From Terriglobia bacterium (GTDB lineage: Bacteria > Acidobacteriota > Terriglobia > Bryobacterales > Bryobacteraceae), in the NCBI GenBank assembly GCA_020073265.1, contig JAIQFN010000029.1:1-64000 (forward strand): a DNA stretch of 64,000 nucleotides, written 5' to 3'. The notes beneath the pieces are model-generated. The model saw only the letters and a list, made by a program, of their open reading frames with translations, searched no databases and had not been told where the DNA came from. The position numbers and the translations under genes are program-made. Positions 1 to 9,200 of the stretch are shown one piece after another (positions within the stretch are counted from its first letter, which is position 1; each line of letters starts with the position of its first letter).

Positions 1-1
1 C

Positions 2-328
2 GTCGCGGTGTTGTATACCGATCCGCTCAGCGGCGATCGCGCCCGCCAGTTGTTCGAGAACATCATGCGGCAGCGGCTGGAGCGATTGGGCGCCAGCGCC
101 AGCTTTGTACTGGCGGCCTTGGAAGACGAAGCTGCAGTGGCCCGTTCGTTGCAGCACCTGCTGCGCGCCAAGCCCACTTGCGTTCTGGTGGCGTCCACCA
201 CCGCGCCGGGCTGCTTCCGCTCCGCCAAGCCGAATGTGGTGGATCTGATTTTGCCGCCCATGCTGGCGCGCTATCGGGTCTCGGGTTGGGAAATCGCCAG
301 CCTGGGACATGGCGGCCTTTTAGCCTAG
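2..328 (+). CDS. Molybdopterin-binding protein (MoeA/MogA fold), C-terminal part, probably internally deleted
   Basis: The open frame enters from the left edge, so the true start is outside the window. The last 30 or so residues (PGCFRSAKPNVVDLILPP, then GHGGLL) match the end of the acidobacterial/proteobacterial molybdopterin-binding family, in which a PGC-R-x-K-x-N-x-x-D motif is followed by a terminal ALGHGGLL. Upstream, a helix with LEDEAAV and the strand VLVASTTAP also fit. In that family roughly 35-40 residues normally lie between this strand and the PGC motif (the helix after the GG/T-S loop and the V-x-PGNLL segment); here the two are joined directly at TTAPGCF. I infer an in-frame deletion that would cripple the ligand-binding fold. 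The family match is from memory and the deletion needs alignment. Confidence 0.55.
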   Translation, partial: VAVLYTDPLSGDRARQLFENIMRQRLERLGASASFVLAALEDEAAVARSLQHLLRAKPTCVLVASTTAPGCFRSAKPNVVDLILPPMLARYRVSGWEIASLGHGGLLA

Positions 329-410
329 GGGACAGACGAATCTGTCCCAAGCGGCAATATTCTCTTCGGAGCGATGAGTGGTCCTCGCGCGTGGACAGAT
401 CCGTCTGTCC
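329..410. repeat. Two REP-like palindromes with a shared GGACAGA/TCTGTCC stem
   Basis: Directly after the molybdopterin gene stands an 8-bp stem with a 4-base loop (GGGACAGA-CGAA-TCTGTCCC, 329-348). A second copy with a 7-bp stem and different loop (GGACAGA-TCCG-TCTGTCC) lies at 393-410, just past the end of glnE. There is no T-run after either, so they are poor intrinsic terminators, though they sit between two convergent genes. The shared stem and variable loop suggest a dispersed palindromic repeat family. Confidence 0.6.
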
Positions 411-424
411 CCACTGCTGTGTTG

Positions 425-3313
425 CTACGCAAACAGCCGGTCGAAAATCTCGCGCGTGCGATTCTGAATCTTGGACAACTCCAGTTTCAGCGCTTGCCGG
501 TTGAGATGCTCGGGCGTCCAGCGATGCACCAGGTCGGTCAACACCGCGAGTTGCGTCTCGGAATTCGGCAGACTCCCCTCCGTGTGCCCGGAGTAGACGC
601 GCAAGCCGTGATCCATGGCGCGATAAAAGGTGGCGGCGTCGCGTAGAAATTCCGCGTCGGCGCGGTCCAGGTGGCCCATGGCCTCGATGATGTCGATGCG
701 CGCAGGCGTGTTCAGCACTTTGAAGAAAATCCCCGCGCTCTTGAGCCTCAGATACAGCAGCGAAAAATCGATGTCGTAGAATCCGCCCAGGCCGGCCTTG
801 AGCGGGTGGCCGGCGCCTTGCTCTTTTTCCAGGCGCATGCGCATCTGGCGCAGATCTTTCTTGGAGCGCCCGCTCTGCCCGTAGCGCCGCCAGTCCACTT
901 GCTGCAGTTCGTTGAGGAACTTGGTGGCGCGTTCCAGGTCGCCCGCCACGGCGCGCGATTTCATGTAGGCGATGCCTTCCCAGGCCTCGGCGTTCTTGGC
1001 GAAGTAATCCTTCTGCGAAGCTTCCGATTGCACCAGCGCGCCGGCGCTTCCGTTGGGGCGCAGCCGCGTGTCCACCGTAAACATCAAGCCGGTGCCGGTG
1101 TAGGCGGTGATCAGGTCGATCATCCGCTCGGCCACGCGCGTCCAGAAGATGTGTTCGTGATGATCCTCGTCCGGCACCACGAACACCAGGTCGGCGTCGG
1201 AAGACAGATCGAACTCGCGCATCCCCAGGCGTCCGAGCGCGACTACCAGCAGTTGCTGGCGCGGCTCGTATCCGGCAGTCGCGGGCGGATGCACGGCCAG
1301 CACCTGCTCGAGCGCCATGCGGTAACAGGCGGCGATGGCGGCGTCGGCCAGGTCCGACGTGAGTTCCAGCGTGTCGAACACCGGCACGCGCAGGCACATG
1401 CTGGCGGCCTGGATGCGAAACATCTCGCGCCGGAAAAAACGGCGCAGCGCGGAAATGTCGTCGAACTGCGCGGCCGATTCGGCATAGGTGTTGGTTTTGG
1501 TGGACTGCAGCCGGCCCAGTTCCTCCATGAACTCCGGCACGCGGATCAGCTCCTCGGCGAAATAGGGGCTGTGCTCGAAAATATCGAGCGTGTAGCGCGA
1601 CACCGGGCTGTCGGCGTTCAGCAGCGCCAGCCAGCTCTCGTTCTTCACCACTTTTTCCAGAAAGTGCTCGAAGGCGCCGGCGCCGCGCCGCAGTTCGGTC
1701 TTGGAAACCACCTGCGCGAGTTCGGGTGCGCGCTGATCCAGGAACCGGAGCAGGTTGCTGGACGCGGGTTCGAGGACGGGCGGCGGCTCTACCTCGGCCG
1801 GAGCAGGCGGAGGCAGATCGTAGTAAGTGGGCCGCTGGCTGTGGATCACTCGCTCGTAGATTTCCTGCACCGCCTCCAGATGCGCGTTCAATTCGTGCAG
1901 CAGCTTCTCGCCGGAAGGCGCGCTGCCGAGCTGGGTGACCGGCATCTTCCGCGCCAGCAGGTCCAGGTCGCGCGGCGAGGAAGGCAGACTGTGGGTCTGG
2001 CGGTCTTCGGCGAATTGCAGACGGTGTTCGAGATTGCGCAGGAAGCGGTACGCCGAAACCAGGCGCGCGTACTCGGCCGCCGACAGCAGATCCTTATCGC
2101 TCAGGCGCGCCAGAGCCAGCATGGTTCCGCCGTGCCTCACCCAGGGAACCTGGCCTCCGCGCAGCCGCTGCAGGCACTGCACCAGAAACTCGATGTCGCG
2201 GATGCCGCCCGGAGCCAGCTTGATGTCGAAGGCGTACTTGTGGAGCCGGCGCCGGCTGAGCTTTTCGCTGATGCGCTCGCGCGTGGCCGACACTGCTTCC
2301 ACCGCCGAAAAGTCCAGCGTGGTGGAATAAATCAGCGGCTCCACCGAACTCAGCAGCTCGCGGCCGGCCGCCGCATCTCCGGCGGCTACGCGCGCTTTGA
2401 TGAGCATCTGCAATTCCCAGTCGCGCGCGCGGGTCTGATAGTAGCTTTTCGCGCCGTCCAGGGACATGCACACCTCGCCCAGGCTGCCGTCCGGACGCAG
2501 CCGCAGATCGACGCGATAGCACAGGCCCTCGGAAGTGTAGGTGGACAGCAGCTCGGTGAGCTGGTTGGCGACTTTCTTATAAAATTCCTTGTTCGAAATG
2601 CGGTTCGCTCCGTCGGTCTCGCCGTTGGCGGCGTAGACGAACATGAGATCGATGTCGGAGCTGTAGTTGAGTTCGCGCCCTCCGAGCTTTCCAAGCGCGA
2701 TCACCGACATGCCGCACTCGCGCGGCTGGCCGTCCGTATCTTGATAACGTGGGACGCCGTGCCGCGAGATCAATTCCGCGCGGATGCGTTTGTAGCTCGA
2801 ATCCAGAATGGCATCCGCCAGATTGGACAGCTCCTCGGTGGTCTCAGAAAGCGAGCACATGCCGAGCACGTCGCGAATCAGGATGCGCAGGATCTGCTGG
2901 CGCCGGAACAGCGCGAGCGAAAGCGCTTCCGCCGTTTTGCGCGGCTGGCGCTTGAGAAATCTGGACAGGCGCTTCTTGTACTCGGCGGCCGAAAATGCGC
3001 GCTGCATTTCGGTGAGCTGCTCGATCCATTGCGGGTTTTGCAGGATCTCCTCGGAGAGAAAACGGCTGTAGGAGAAGACCGCGATCAGAGACTGGAGGTG
3101 CTGCTGCGAGCGCGCCATTCGCTCCAGCACGTCGGGCTTGAGTTGCTTGAGACCGAGCAGATAGTGGATGGCGGCGTCGGGGTCGGCGGCCGAGACCAGC
3201 AGCGTCTCGACTTGGTTTTGAACTTCCTGGGGAAGGCCGCTCGTCACCGCGGCCAGTTCGCTTTGGGCCCGCCGAGGCTGGCGGAAAGCGATGGTGTCGA
3301 GCAGGGTTGGCAT
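425..3313 (-). CDS. glnE: Bifunctional glutamine synthetase adenylyltransferase/adenylyl-removing enzyme
   Basis: GlnE attaches AMP to, and removes it from, glutamine synthetase in response to PII and glutamine. At 962 residues it has the family's normal length. Two nucleotidyltransferase halves are visible. The N-terminal one carries GGRELNYSSDIDLMFVY (about residue 210, metal-binding S-x-D-x-D), the adenylyl-removase half. The C-terminal one carries GMREFDLSSDADLVFV (about residue 700), the adenylylating half. Each is followed by an R-L-R-P-x-G-x-x-G motif (VDLRLRPDGSLGE and VDTRLRPNGSAGA). It starts at the ATG at 3313, five bases after the stop of the MOSC gene, so the two are probably co-transcribed. 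GlnD, which acts in the same nitrogen cascade, is about 11 kb away. Confidence 0.96.
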   Translation of the reverse strand: MPTLLDTIAFRQPRRAQSELAAVTSGLPQEVQNQVETLLVSAADPDAAIHYLLGLKQLKPDVLERMARSQQHLQSLIAVFSYSRFLSEEILQNPQWIEQLTEMQRAFSAAEYKKRLSRFLKRQPRKTAEALSLALFRRQQILRILIRDVLGMCSLSETTEELSNLADAILDSSYKRIRAELISRHGVPRYQDTDGQPRECGMSVIALGKLGGRELNYSSDIDLMFVYAANGETDGANRISNKEFYKKVANQLTELLSTYTSEGLCYRVDLRLRPDGSLGEVCMSLDGAKSYYQTRARDWELQMLIKARVAAGDAAAGRELLSSVEPLIYSTTLDFSAVEAVSATRERISEKLSRRRLHKYAFDIKLAPGGIRDIEFLVQCLQRLRGGQVPWVRHGGTMLALARLSDKDLLSAAEYARLVSAYRFLRNLEHRLQFAEDRQTHSLPSSPRDLDLLARKMPVTQLGSAPSGEKLLHELNAHLEAVQEIYERVIHSQRPTYYDLPPPAPAEVEPPPVLEPASSNLLRFLDQRAPELAQVVSKTELRRGAGAFEHFLEKVVKNESWLALLNADSPVSRYTLDIFEHSPYFAEELIRVPEFMEELGRLQSTKTNTYAESAAQFDDISALRRFFRREMFRIQAASMCLRVPVFDTLELTSDLADAAIAACYRMALEQVLAVHPPATAGYEPRQQLLVVALGRLGMREFDLSSDADLVFVVPDEDHHEHIFWTRVAERMIDLITAYTGTGLMFTVDTRLRPNGSAGALVQSEASQKDYFAKNAEAWEGIAYMKSRAVAGDLERATKFLNELQQVDWRRYGQSGRSKKDLRQMRMRLEKEQGAGHPLKAGLGGFYDIDFSLLYLRLKSAGIFFKVLNTPARIDIIEAMGHLDRADAEFLRDAATFYRAMDHGLRVYSGHTEGSLPNSETQLAVLTDLVHRWTPEHLNRQALKLELSKIQNRTREIFDRLFA

Positions 3314-3318
3314 CGGGC

Positions 3319-3813
3319 CTAGACGACTTGGTCCACTAGCGTGATTATATCGTGGGGGCGGATGACGCCCGGCGTAAGAACTCGCGCGTAGAATCCGCTG
3401 AGGCCCCAGCGCGGCGTGGAGGGATCGTTGGCTTTCGCCTGCGCGTCGAATATGGCGCGTTGGATGCCGGGACCGTAGACATCCAGCGTGCTGCAGGGAG
3501 AGCGGCGCTTGGTGATTTCCAAGACCACCTCGCCGGCGCGGTAGCGTTGGCCGGCGCGCATCTGGCGGCGGTCGAGACCCGCGGTGGTGAGGTTCTCTCC
3601 CAGCGCGCCGTGATACAGCGGGAAGCCTTGAGCGGCCAGCTCCGCGATGCCTTCCGACGTGATCAGAAGCAGCGCCTGGTTGGGGCCGCCGTGAAACTGC
3701 GGGTGGGCCCAGGCGTCGCCGCGGATTCCGTCGGCGGTGACCATGGCTTCGTCGATCGGCCGCTTGGGGATTCCCCCGGGTGAGATGTTGATTTGCAGGA
3801 TGGTGCCAGTCAT
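3319..3813 (-). CDS. MOSC-domain protein (molybdenum-cofactor sulfurase C-terminal-like)
   Basis: A single MOSC domain fills almost the whole 164 residues. MOSC proteins act in handling sulfur or molybdenum-cofactor sulfur; YiiM-like members reduce N-hydroxylated substrates. The sequence shows the typical GIRGDAWAHPQFHGGPNQAL (residues about 29-48), GALGENLTTAGLD, and the conserved cysteine in KRRSPCSTLDVYGPG that is thought to carry the sulfur. The gene lies five bases ahead of glnE on the same strand. A molybdopterin-binding gene stands at the left edge, beyond glnE and on the other strand, so a loose molybdenum neighbourhood is possible. The exact substrate cannot be told from sequence. 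Confidence 0.88.
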   Translation of the reverse strand: MTGTILQINISPGGIPKRPIDEAMVTADGIRGDAWAHPQFHGGPNQALLLITSEGIAELAAQGFPLYHGALGENLTTAGLDRRQMRAGQRYRAGEVVLEITKRRSPCSTLDVYGPGIQRAIFDAQAKANDPSTPRWGLSGFYARVLTPGVIRPHDIITLVDQVV

Positions 3814-3830
3814 AGGTTCAGATACTGCTC

Positions 3831-3858
3831 GTTTCTAGTTTCTAGTTTCTCGTTTCTC
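3831..3858. repeat. Heptamer tandem repeat, four copies of GTTTCT(A/C)
   Basis: Four head-to-tail copies of a 7-base unit (GTTTCTA twice, then GTTTCTC twice) run from 3831 to 3858, just upstream of the MOSC gene start. Such short heptamer arrays occur in intergenic regions of several bacteria and are slippage-prone. No function is visible. Confidence 0.75.
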
Positions 3859-3884
3859 GTTGCCGACTGGCGCACGACATTGAG

Positions 3885-4016
3885 TTGACATACAGACATT
3901 GCTCGTCGCGCGACAAGGTGGCGGGCAATCCGGTTCAGGATGCCTGGCTGGCCGCGTTGGCCATCGAATCGGGATGCGAATGGATCACCACCGATCGCGA
4001 TTTTGCACCTGCGCCA
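3885..4016 (+). pseudogene. Remnant of a VapC-type PIN toxin (C-terminal segment only)
   Basis: In the + frame the segment GNPVQDAWLAALAIESGCEWITTDRDFA matches the C-terminal third of VapC PIN-domain ribonucleases, including the conserved N-x-x-x-D-A-x-L-A-A-L-A-I-E block and the T-D-x-D-F motif that supplies acidic active-site residues. Nothing recognisable as the N-terminal D-x-N/S part or an antitoxin lies upstream, where repeats and the MOSC gene follow. Past DFA the frame stays open to 4193 but no longer resembles the family. It is most likely the leftover of a decayed toxin-antitoxin locus. Confidence 0.7.
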
Positions 4017-4130
4017 CACGGCGAACGGCATGCCTTGCGGGTCCTGGAGCACGAGCCCGGAGCGGGTAGCGTGGGTTTTTGTTGCGTTGCGCCACGAACT
4101 CGCGATGCCCCGATTCTCTTTATTCACGGC

Positions 4131-4169
4131 GTTCACACGAGTGTGAACGAGGCACGCAAAAGTGCGTGC
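4131..4169. promoter_or_regulatory. Two adjacent perfect hairpins upstream of the oxidoreductase
   Basis: An 8-bp stem (GTTCACAC-GA-GTGTGAAC, 4131-4148) is followed three bases later by a 7-bp stem with an AAAG loop (GCACGCA-AAAG-TGCGTGC, 4152-4169). They lie 57-95 bases before the ATG at 4226. Either could be an operator or a 5'-leader structure; no T-run follows. Function is inferred only from symmetry and position. Confidence 0.5.
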
Positions 4170-4225
4170 GCCACGGGGAGTGCGATACACTGAAATCCGT
4201 TGCAAGTCCCCATCAGGAGGCAAGC

Positions 4226-5575
4226 ATGGTAGACCGCAGAGATTTTCTGAAGACTGCCAGCGCGGCGGGAATTTCGCTCGGAATGGCAGGTTCGGCGCTG
4301 GCCGGGCGCGGAGCGAAGCTGAGCGGACGCGTGATTGGAGCCAACGACCGCATCAACATCGGCGTGATTGGCGTGGGTGGCCGGGGCAGCGGCGACGCAG
4401 CCTCGTTCCAAAGGTACGGCGAGAAGAACAACGCCTGCCAGGTAGTCGCGGTTTGCGACGTCTACGAGAAGCGCAAGCGGCAGGTGGCGGAAAAGTTCAA
4501 TTGCCAGGGCTACCTGGATTACCGCGAGGTGCTGTCGCGCTCCGACGTGGACGCCGTGGTGATTGCCACTCCCGACCATTGGCACGCCAAGATCGCCCTC
4601 GACGCCATGGACCACGGCAAGGACGTGTACCTCGAAAAGCCCATGTGCCACACCAACGAGGAGATCAAGCAACTGGTCAACACCGTCAAGGAGACCAAGC
4701 GCGTTCTGCAGGTCGGTTCGCAGACCACCTCCGGCGATCAATGGTGGAAGGCGCGCAAGGCCATCGCCGACGGCATGATCGGGCAGATGATCATGAGCCA
4801 GGGATCGTATCATCGCAATTCGACGGAAGGCGAGTGGAACTGGAAGATCGATCCGGACGCCGGGCCGGACGGCAAGGGCGACAACTACATCGACTGGAAA
4901 ACCTGGCTCGGTCCCGCGCCCAAGCGGCCCTGGGACGCCGACCGCTTCTTCCGTTTCCGCAAGTATTGGGATTACTCGGGCGGCACGGCCACCGACCTGT
5001 TCTATCACGTTGTCGCGCCGCTCAACATCTGTTGGGGCGAGGCGCAGTTCCCGGGGCGCGTGTCCGGCACCGGCGGAAACTACGTGTTCAAGGACGAGCG
5101 CGAGGTGCCCGATACGTTCATGCTGGTGGCGGATTATCCGGCCGGGCACTCGCTGGTGCTGAGTTCGTCGATGGCCAATTCGCACCACATCCCCGGCTTG
5201 ATTCGCGGCCACGAAGGCACCATCGTCATGGTGGAGAACGGGCAGTTCGAAAGCCGCGCTGAATACATCACGGTGATTCCGGAGTTGCTGCGCGATTCGA
5301 AGACGCGCGAGCGGGTGCCGCTCAAGCCCGAGTATCAAGCCAAGTTCGGCTCCGAGCCCATCAAGATTCCGGTGGACCAGACCGACATGATGACGGCGCA
5401 CATCGAGAATTTCCTGACCTGCATTCGTACGCGCGAGAAACCGCACCTGGACGTCGAGACGGGCGCGCGGGCGCAGGCGGTGATCAATCTCGCCGTCGAG
5501 AGTTACCGGGAAGGCCGGGTGCTGTTCTGGGACGAGAAGAACTGGAAGGCTTCTCCGAAGCCCGTCAAAGCTTGA
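4226..5575 (+). CDS. Gfo/Idh/MocA-family oxidoreductase with Tat-type leader
   Basis: This is an NAD(P)-dependent sugar-type dehydrogenase of 449 residues. The ATG at 4226 is chosen because AGGAGG stands at 4215-4220 and because the protein then begins [15 protein letters not shown], a twin-arginine-like leader (RRDFLK) with a hydrophobic alanine/glycine stretch. The open frame upstream back to 4079 has no support. The Rossmann motif is [11 protein letters not shown] (about residues 44-54), followed by [10 protein letters not shown] and the family signature [10 protein letters not shown] with the catalytic-region lysine. Such secreted or Tat-marked members are abundant in Acidobacteria, Planctomycetes and Verrucomicrobia and often act on glycosides. 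nadD follows 35 bases later on the same strand, although the functional link is weak. Substrate unknown. Confidence 0.9.
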   Translation: MVDRRDFLKTASAAGISLGMAGSALAGRGAKLSGRVIGANDRINIGVIGVGGRGSGDAASFQRYGEKNNACQVVAVCDVYEKRKRQVAEKFNCQGYLDYREVLSRSDVDAVVIATPDHWHAKIALDAMDHGKDVYLEKPMCHTNEEIKQLVNTVKETKRVLQVGSQTTSGDQWWKARKAIADGMIGQMIMSQGSYHRNSTEGEWNWKIDPDAGPDGKGDNYIDWKTWLGPAPKRPWDADRFFRFRKYWDYSGGTATDLFYHVVAPLNICWGEAQFPGRVSGTGGNYVFKDEREVPDTFMLVADYPAGHSLVLSSSMANSHHIPGLIRGHEGTIVMVENGQFESRAEYITVIPELLRDSKTRERVPLKPEYQAKFGSEPIKIPVDQTDMMTAHIENFLTCIRTREKPHLDVETGARAQAVINLAVESYREGRVLFWDEKNWKASPKPVKA

Positions 5576-5610
5576 TCAGGGCGACATGACGCGCCATGAA
5601 TAACCACTAG

Positions 5611-6195
5611 ATGCGGCTGGCGCTATTCGGCGGGACATTCGATCCGATCCACAACGCGCATTTGACCGTGGCGCGCGAGGCGGCCGACCAGTTTCATCTC
5701 GATCAAGTGTGGTTCATCCCCGCCGCGCATCCTCCGCACAAATCCGGCCAGACCGCGACCAGTTACGAAGACCGCTATCGCATGGTGGAGCTGGCCTGCC
5801 GAGCGGATGCGCGCTTTCGCCCCTCGCGGCTGGAAGCGGGCGAGCAGCAAAGCTATTCCATCGATACGCTCGAACGCGTCCGCGCCATGGGTGAAGAACC
5901 GTATTTCATCATCGGCGCCGATGCGTTTGCCGACATCGCGAGCTGGCATCGCTGGCGCGATCTGATCCGGATCGCTCAGTTCATCGTGGTCACACGGCCG
6001 GGCCACGACTACCGGGCGCCGGAGGGCGCGCGCGTCGAGCGGCTGGATACGGTGGCGCTTCCGGTGTCGTCCTCAGAGATTCGCCGGCGGCTGGCGGCGG
6101 GCGAAACACCGCCGGAATTGCCCCGCGAGGTGGCCGCCTACATTCGCGACAAAGGTCTCTACCGCTCCGCGCTGCGAACCGCTTCCCGCAGCTAA
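5611..6195 (+). CDS. nadD: Nicotinate-nucleotide adenylyltransferase
   Basis: NadD makes deamido-NAD from nicotinate mononucleotide and ATP, the penultimate step of NAD synthesis. It has 194 residues, a normal length. The nucleotidyltransferase motif GGTFDPIHNAHL is at residues 7-18. WFIPAAHPPHKSG follows around residue 34. The C-terminal ISSSEIRRRL-type motif appears as LPVSSSEIRRRLAAGE (about residue 150), and YIRDKGLY ends the domain. It lies downstream of the oxidoreductase on the same strand and is convergent with the long CHAT gene, whose stop is only 10 bases away. Confidence 0.95.
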   Translation: MRLALFGGTFDPIHNAHLTVAREAADQFHLDQVWFIPAAHPPHKSGQTATSYEDRYRMVELACRADARFRPSRLEAGEQQSYSIDTLERVRAMGEEPYFIIGADAFADIASWHRWRDLIRIAQFIVVTRPGHDYRAPEGARVERLDTVALPVSSSEIRRRLAAGETPPELPREVAAYIRDKGLYRSALRTASRS

Positions 6196-6204
6196 CCGCG
6201 GAAA

Positions 6205-9200
6205 CTAGTAGGCTGCCAGGATCTGATCCAACGCCTTTTTGGCGTCCTTCATCTTGGGACCGCACTTGGCGCACAGCTTCTCTTTTGCGGCGACGTACTC
6301 GAGCCGCGCGGCCAGGGTTTGCAACTGCGGCTTCATGTCCACGTAGTTGGGACAATTCGTCGCGCCGGCTCTGTGCTCCAAGTCGCCGCACAGCGCGGTC
6401 ACGATCATGTTGGCAATGAATCGCCCAACCGGATGGGTTTGGTCATCGAAGGCCTGCAGGATACCGGTTCCGGAAATAATCGCGATCCGCTTGTCGGGGT
6501 CGTCATCATTCCATAGCGCCAGGTTCTCACGGTACTCGCTCTTCACCTCGCCGCCGAGCGCGAAATTCGTGATGCAGAACAGGCGATCGAAGCCCAGGCT
6601 GGAGGCCTGGCTGCTCAACTTGCGCGCGACTTCTTCTCCTCGAATGATTCCTTGCGGAGGTGCGGGCGTCTTTCCCCGACTCTTGCCCGGCAGCAGGCGC
6701 CAGGTACCGATGGGCGCCGAGAGATCCGCGACTTCGAAGTGGTAGCGGTCCTGGACCGTATTGAAGCGTTGCGCGATCCGCTCGAGCCCGGGCAGCACGT
6801 TGTTGACGTCCCACAGGCCGATGCGCACGACCCCCTGCGGGAGCGCGCGTCGAATCCGGGCCGCGGCCGGAGTGACGCTGGGAGGAGCGGCGGACGGTTC
6901 GAACAGGCGCAGCGCGGGATCGCGCGCGTAGACCACCGGCACGGCCCAGTCAATGCATTCTCCGGCGATCGAGTAATTCACGGACACCCGAGCTTCGCGC
7001 GCAGCGTCGCCGACGGTAGCGCCTTGCGCGATGGCGCGATAGAAGTGCTTGGCGAATTCGGTGGCGGAGACATCCAGAACCTTGTATTGATTTGCCACCA
7101 CCACGCCGATTCCGCCTCCCACCAGCTTGGGAGCCACGCCGCGATTGAAATCGAACGGAAATTGCGAACGGCCGACTACTCCCGTTTCGCAGGCGTTCAG
7201 GAAGATCATGCGTACTCCGCGGTGGCACAGAATCTCGCGCAGGCATTCCGCGCTGACCGGATGCATGCCGCCGTTGCCGTCTTCGAAAATCAGATAGCCC
7301 TCGTCCTCGTCGGTCCGGTATTCTCCGTGGCCGATGAAATGGACGATGTCGAACTGGTCCTGCCTGCGCCCCGCGTCGGCAAACGATCGCAGGCGGTCGT
7401 GGAGCGCTTCGGGCGTTGCCGCCAGCATCACTTCGACGCTGGCCAGGCCTTCGGCTTCCAGATCCTGGAAGCTGCGGCGGATGAGCTGCTCCTCTTCGTC
7501 GGCCGAGAGCAGGCCGAGACCCACCGGCTGCGCCGCCACCACCAGCATGCGCATGGGAGGCTTGCGGCGCGGGATGCGATCGTCGGGCACCGCGGTCAGG
7601 ACGTTGCGCGTGAAGTTGACCTCCTCGGTGGCGAGGTAGGCCTGGCGCAGCGGATCGAAGGCGAACTCAAACGGCTTGTCGGCGATCCAGTTGATCATCG
7701 AGGTCACCACGATGTCCAGCCGGCGTCCTTCCGCCTCGGCTTCCGAGCGCGCGACGTCGTACAAGCGCCGGACACTGTCGGGAAACATGGCCGCGAACAG
7801 ATCGGCTCCGAACACCTGCAGTTTGTCGCGGTGCGGCAATTCCTTCGCGTGCGGGTCGCCATTGACGTAGTCGCGGATCTTGTTGCTGACGCCGATGATC
7901 CGCGCCCAGAGCACGCCGCCCTCTTCGCTGGATGCCTTGTGCTGAACGCCGTCGGCGTGATTGATACGTTTTCCGCCCCGAATGAAAATGGTTTCCAGCG
8001 CGCGCGCGTTCTCGTAGGTGGCCAGCACCATGGCAGTGCGGTCGTGCATCTGGCGAATGATATCCGGGGGCAAGTGATCGTCGGAGGAGATGACGAACAG
8101 TTGAAAGACTTTGCGTTCTTCGCCGACGGTGGTGGCGGGACGGACGGCGACGCGCGCCGCCGGCTGGACGGGAGCGAGCTCGGGCGCCGCGATCGCTCCC
8201 GGCGCAGCGGCAACGCCTACACCTCGCCTCCATCCGAACGGAAGTCTCTTGGCCGGATCCAGCGGGGGAAGCGAGTGCGGCGATGCGGTCAGCGCTTCCA
8301 CCAGAAAATCGACGGTCTTGGATTGCGAGAAATAGTTGGTGTGATAAACGGAGGAGTCCTCGCCGGGCTTGTCGATGTTGCCGCCGTTGCCGAAGCAGCC
8401 AATCCGGTCGGCCGGGATCAAAGTGGCGGGAGTATCCACGCGCCAGCCGCCCTCGCTCGGCACCACCAGATCGTTGGCGGACTGAAAGAACGAACCGGTG
8501 GCGGCTTCAGCAAGTTTCGTGAGGGCCGTGCCCTTGGGCTGAAAGTTGGAAACCAGGGCGGAGTAAAGCGACTGAGCGGGAGGGCCCGGCGGACGCTGCA
8601 ACTGCTTGACGACGTCGCCCGCCATGTCCATGGATTCCAGGCCGGGAAACCCGCCTTTGATTCGCTGCGCGAGCCAGATGATGGCTTCGGTGGCAAATTC
8701 GATGCCTAAAGTGACGGCATTTTCGGGGAAGACTTCCGCGACATTGACGATCCACTGGAAATAATCTTTCCAGCGCGCGCCGGTCGCCAAGGGCGTGCCT
8801 TGGTTGGGCGAGGCTACCAGTACGATATTGCCGGCCTGGAAGCGTTTGCCGGGCGCGCCGAGATCCGTCTCCAGCAGTTCACGCAGCACCAGCCCGCCGC
8901 GGGAATGCGTGATCACGTCGAAGGCGGCCGCCTTGGGAAGCGCGGCCAGCAGTTCACGCGCGTTTTGCTCCGGCGTCTTGCTCACGGTGAAGTGATTGAA
9001 GCCGAAGATGCGGTCGCCATAGGTTGCGCGGAGGGCGGTGAAGAAATCCTGGCCGCTGGCGCCCTGCGTTGCCGCGAGTTCTTTGAAAGCCGAAGCGGTG
9101 TTCGAGAAGGTGCCGTGCAGCAGCAGAAGGTTTTTCTGATTCGGTTTGATGAGACTGAAATCCGCGGCGGTCAAAGCGCCGCTGCGCAAGGTGTCGGGCG

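Noticed and set aside
671-3322. 883-codon open frame antisense to glnE
   Set aside because: It mirrors the high-GC codon pattern of glnE, shows no domain motif and is a typical antisense shadow.
6652-8709. 685-codon open frame antisense to the CHAT gene
   Set aside because: His/Arg/Ala-rich shadow translation; the CHAT gene on the other strand has clear catalytic motifs.
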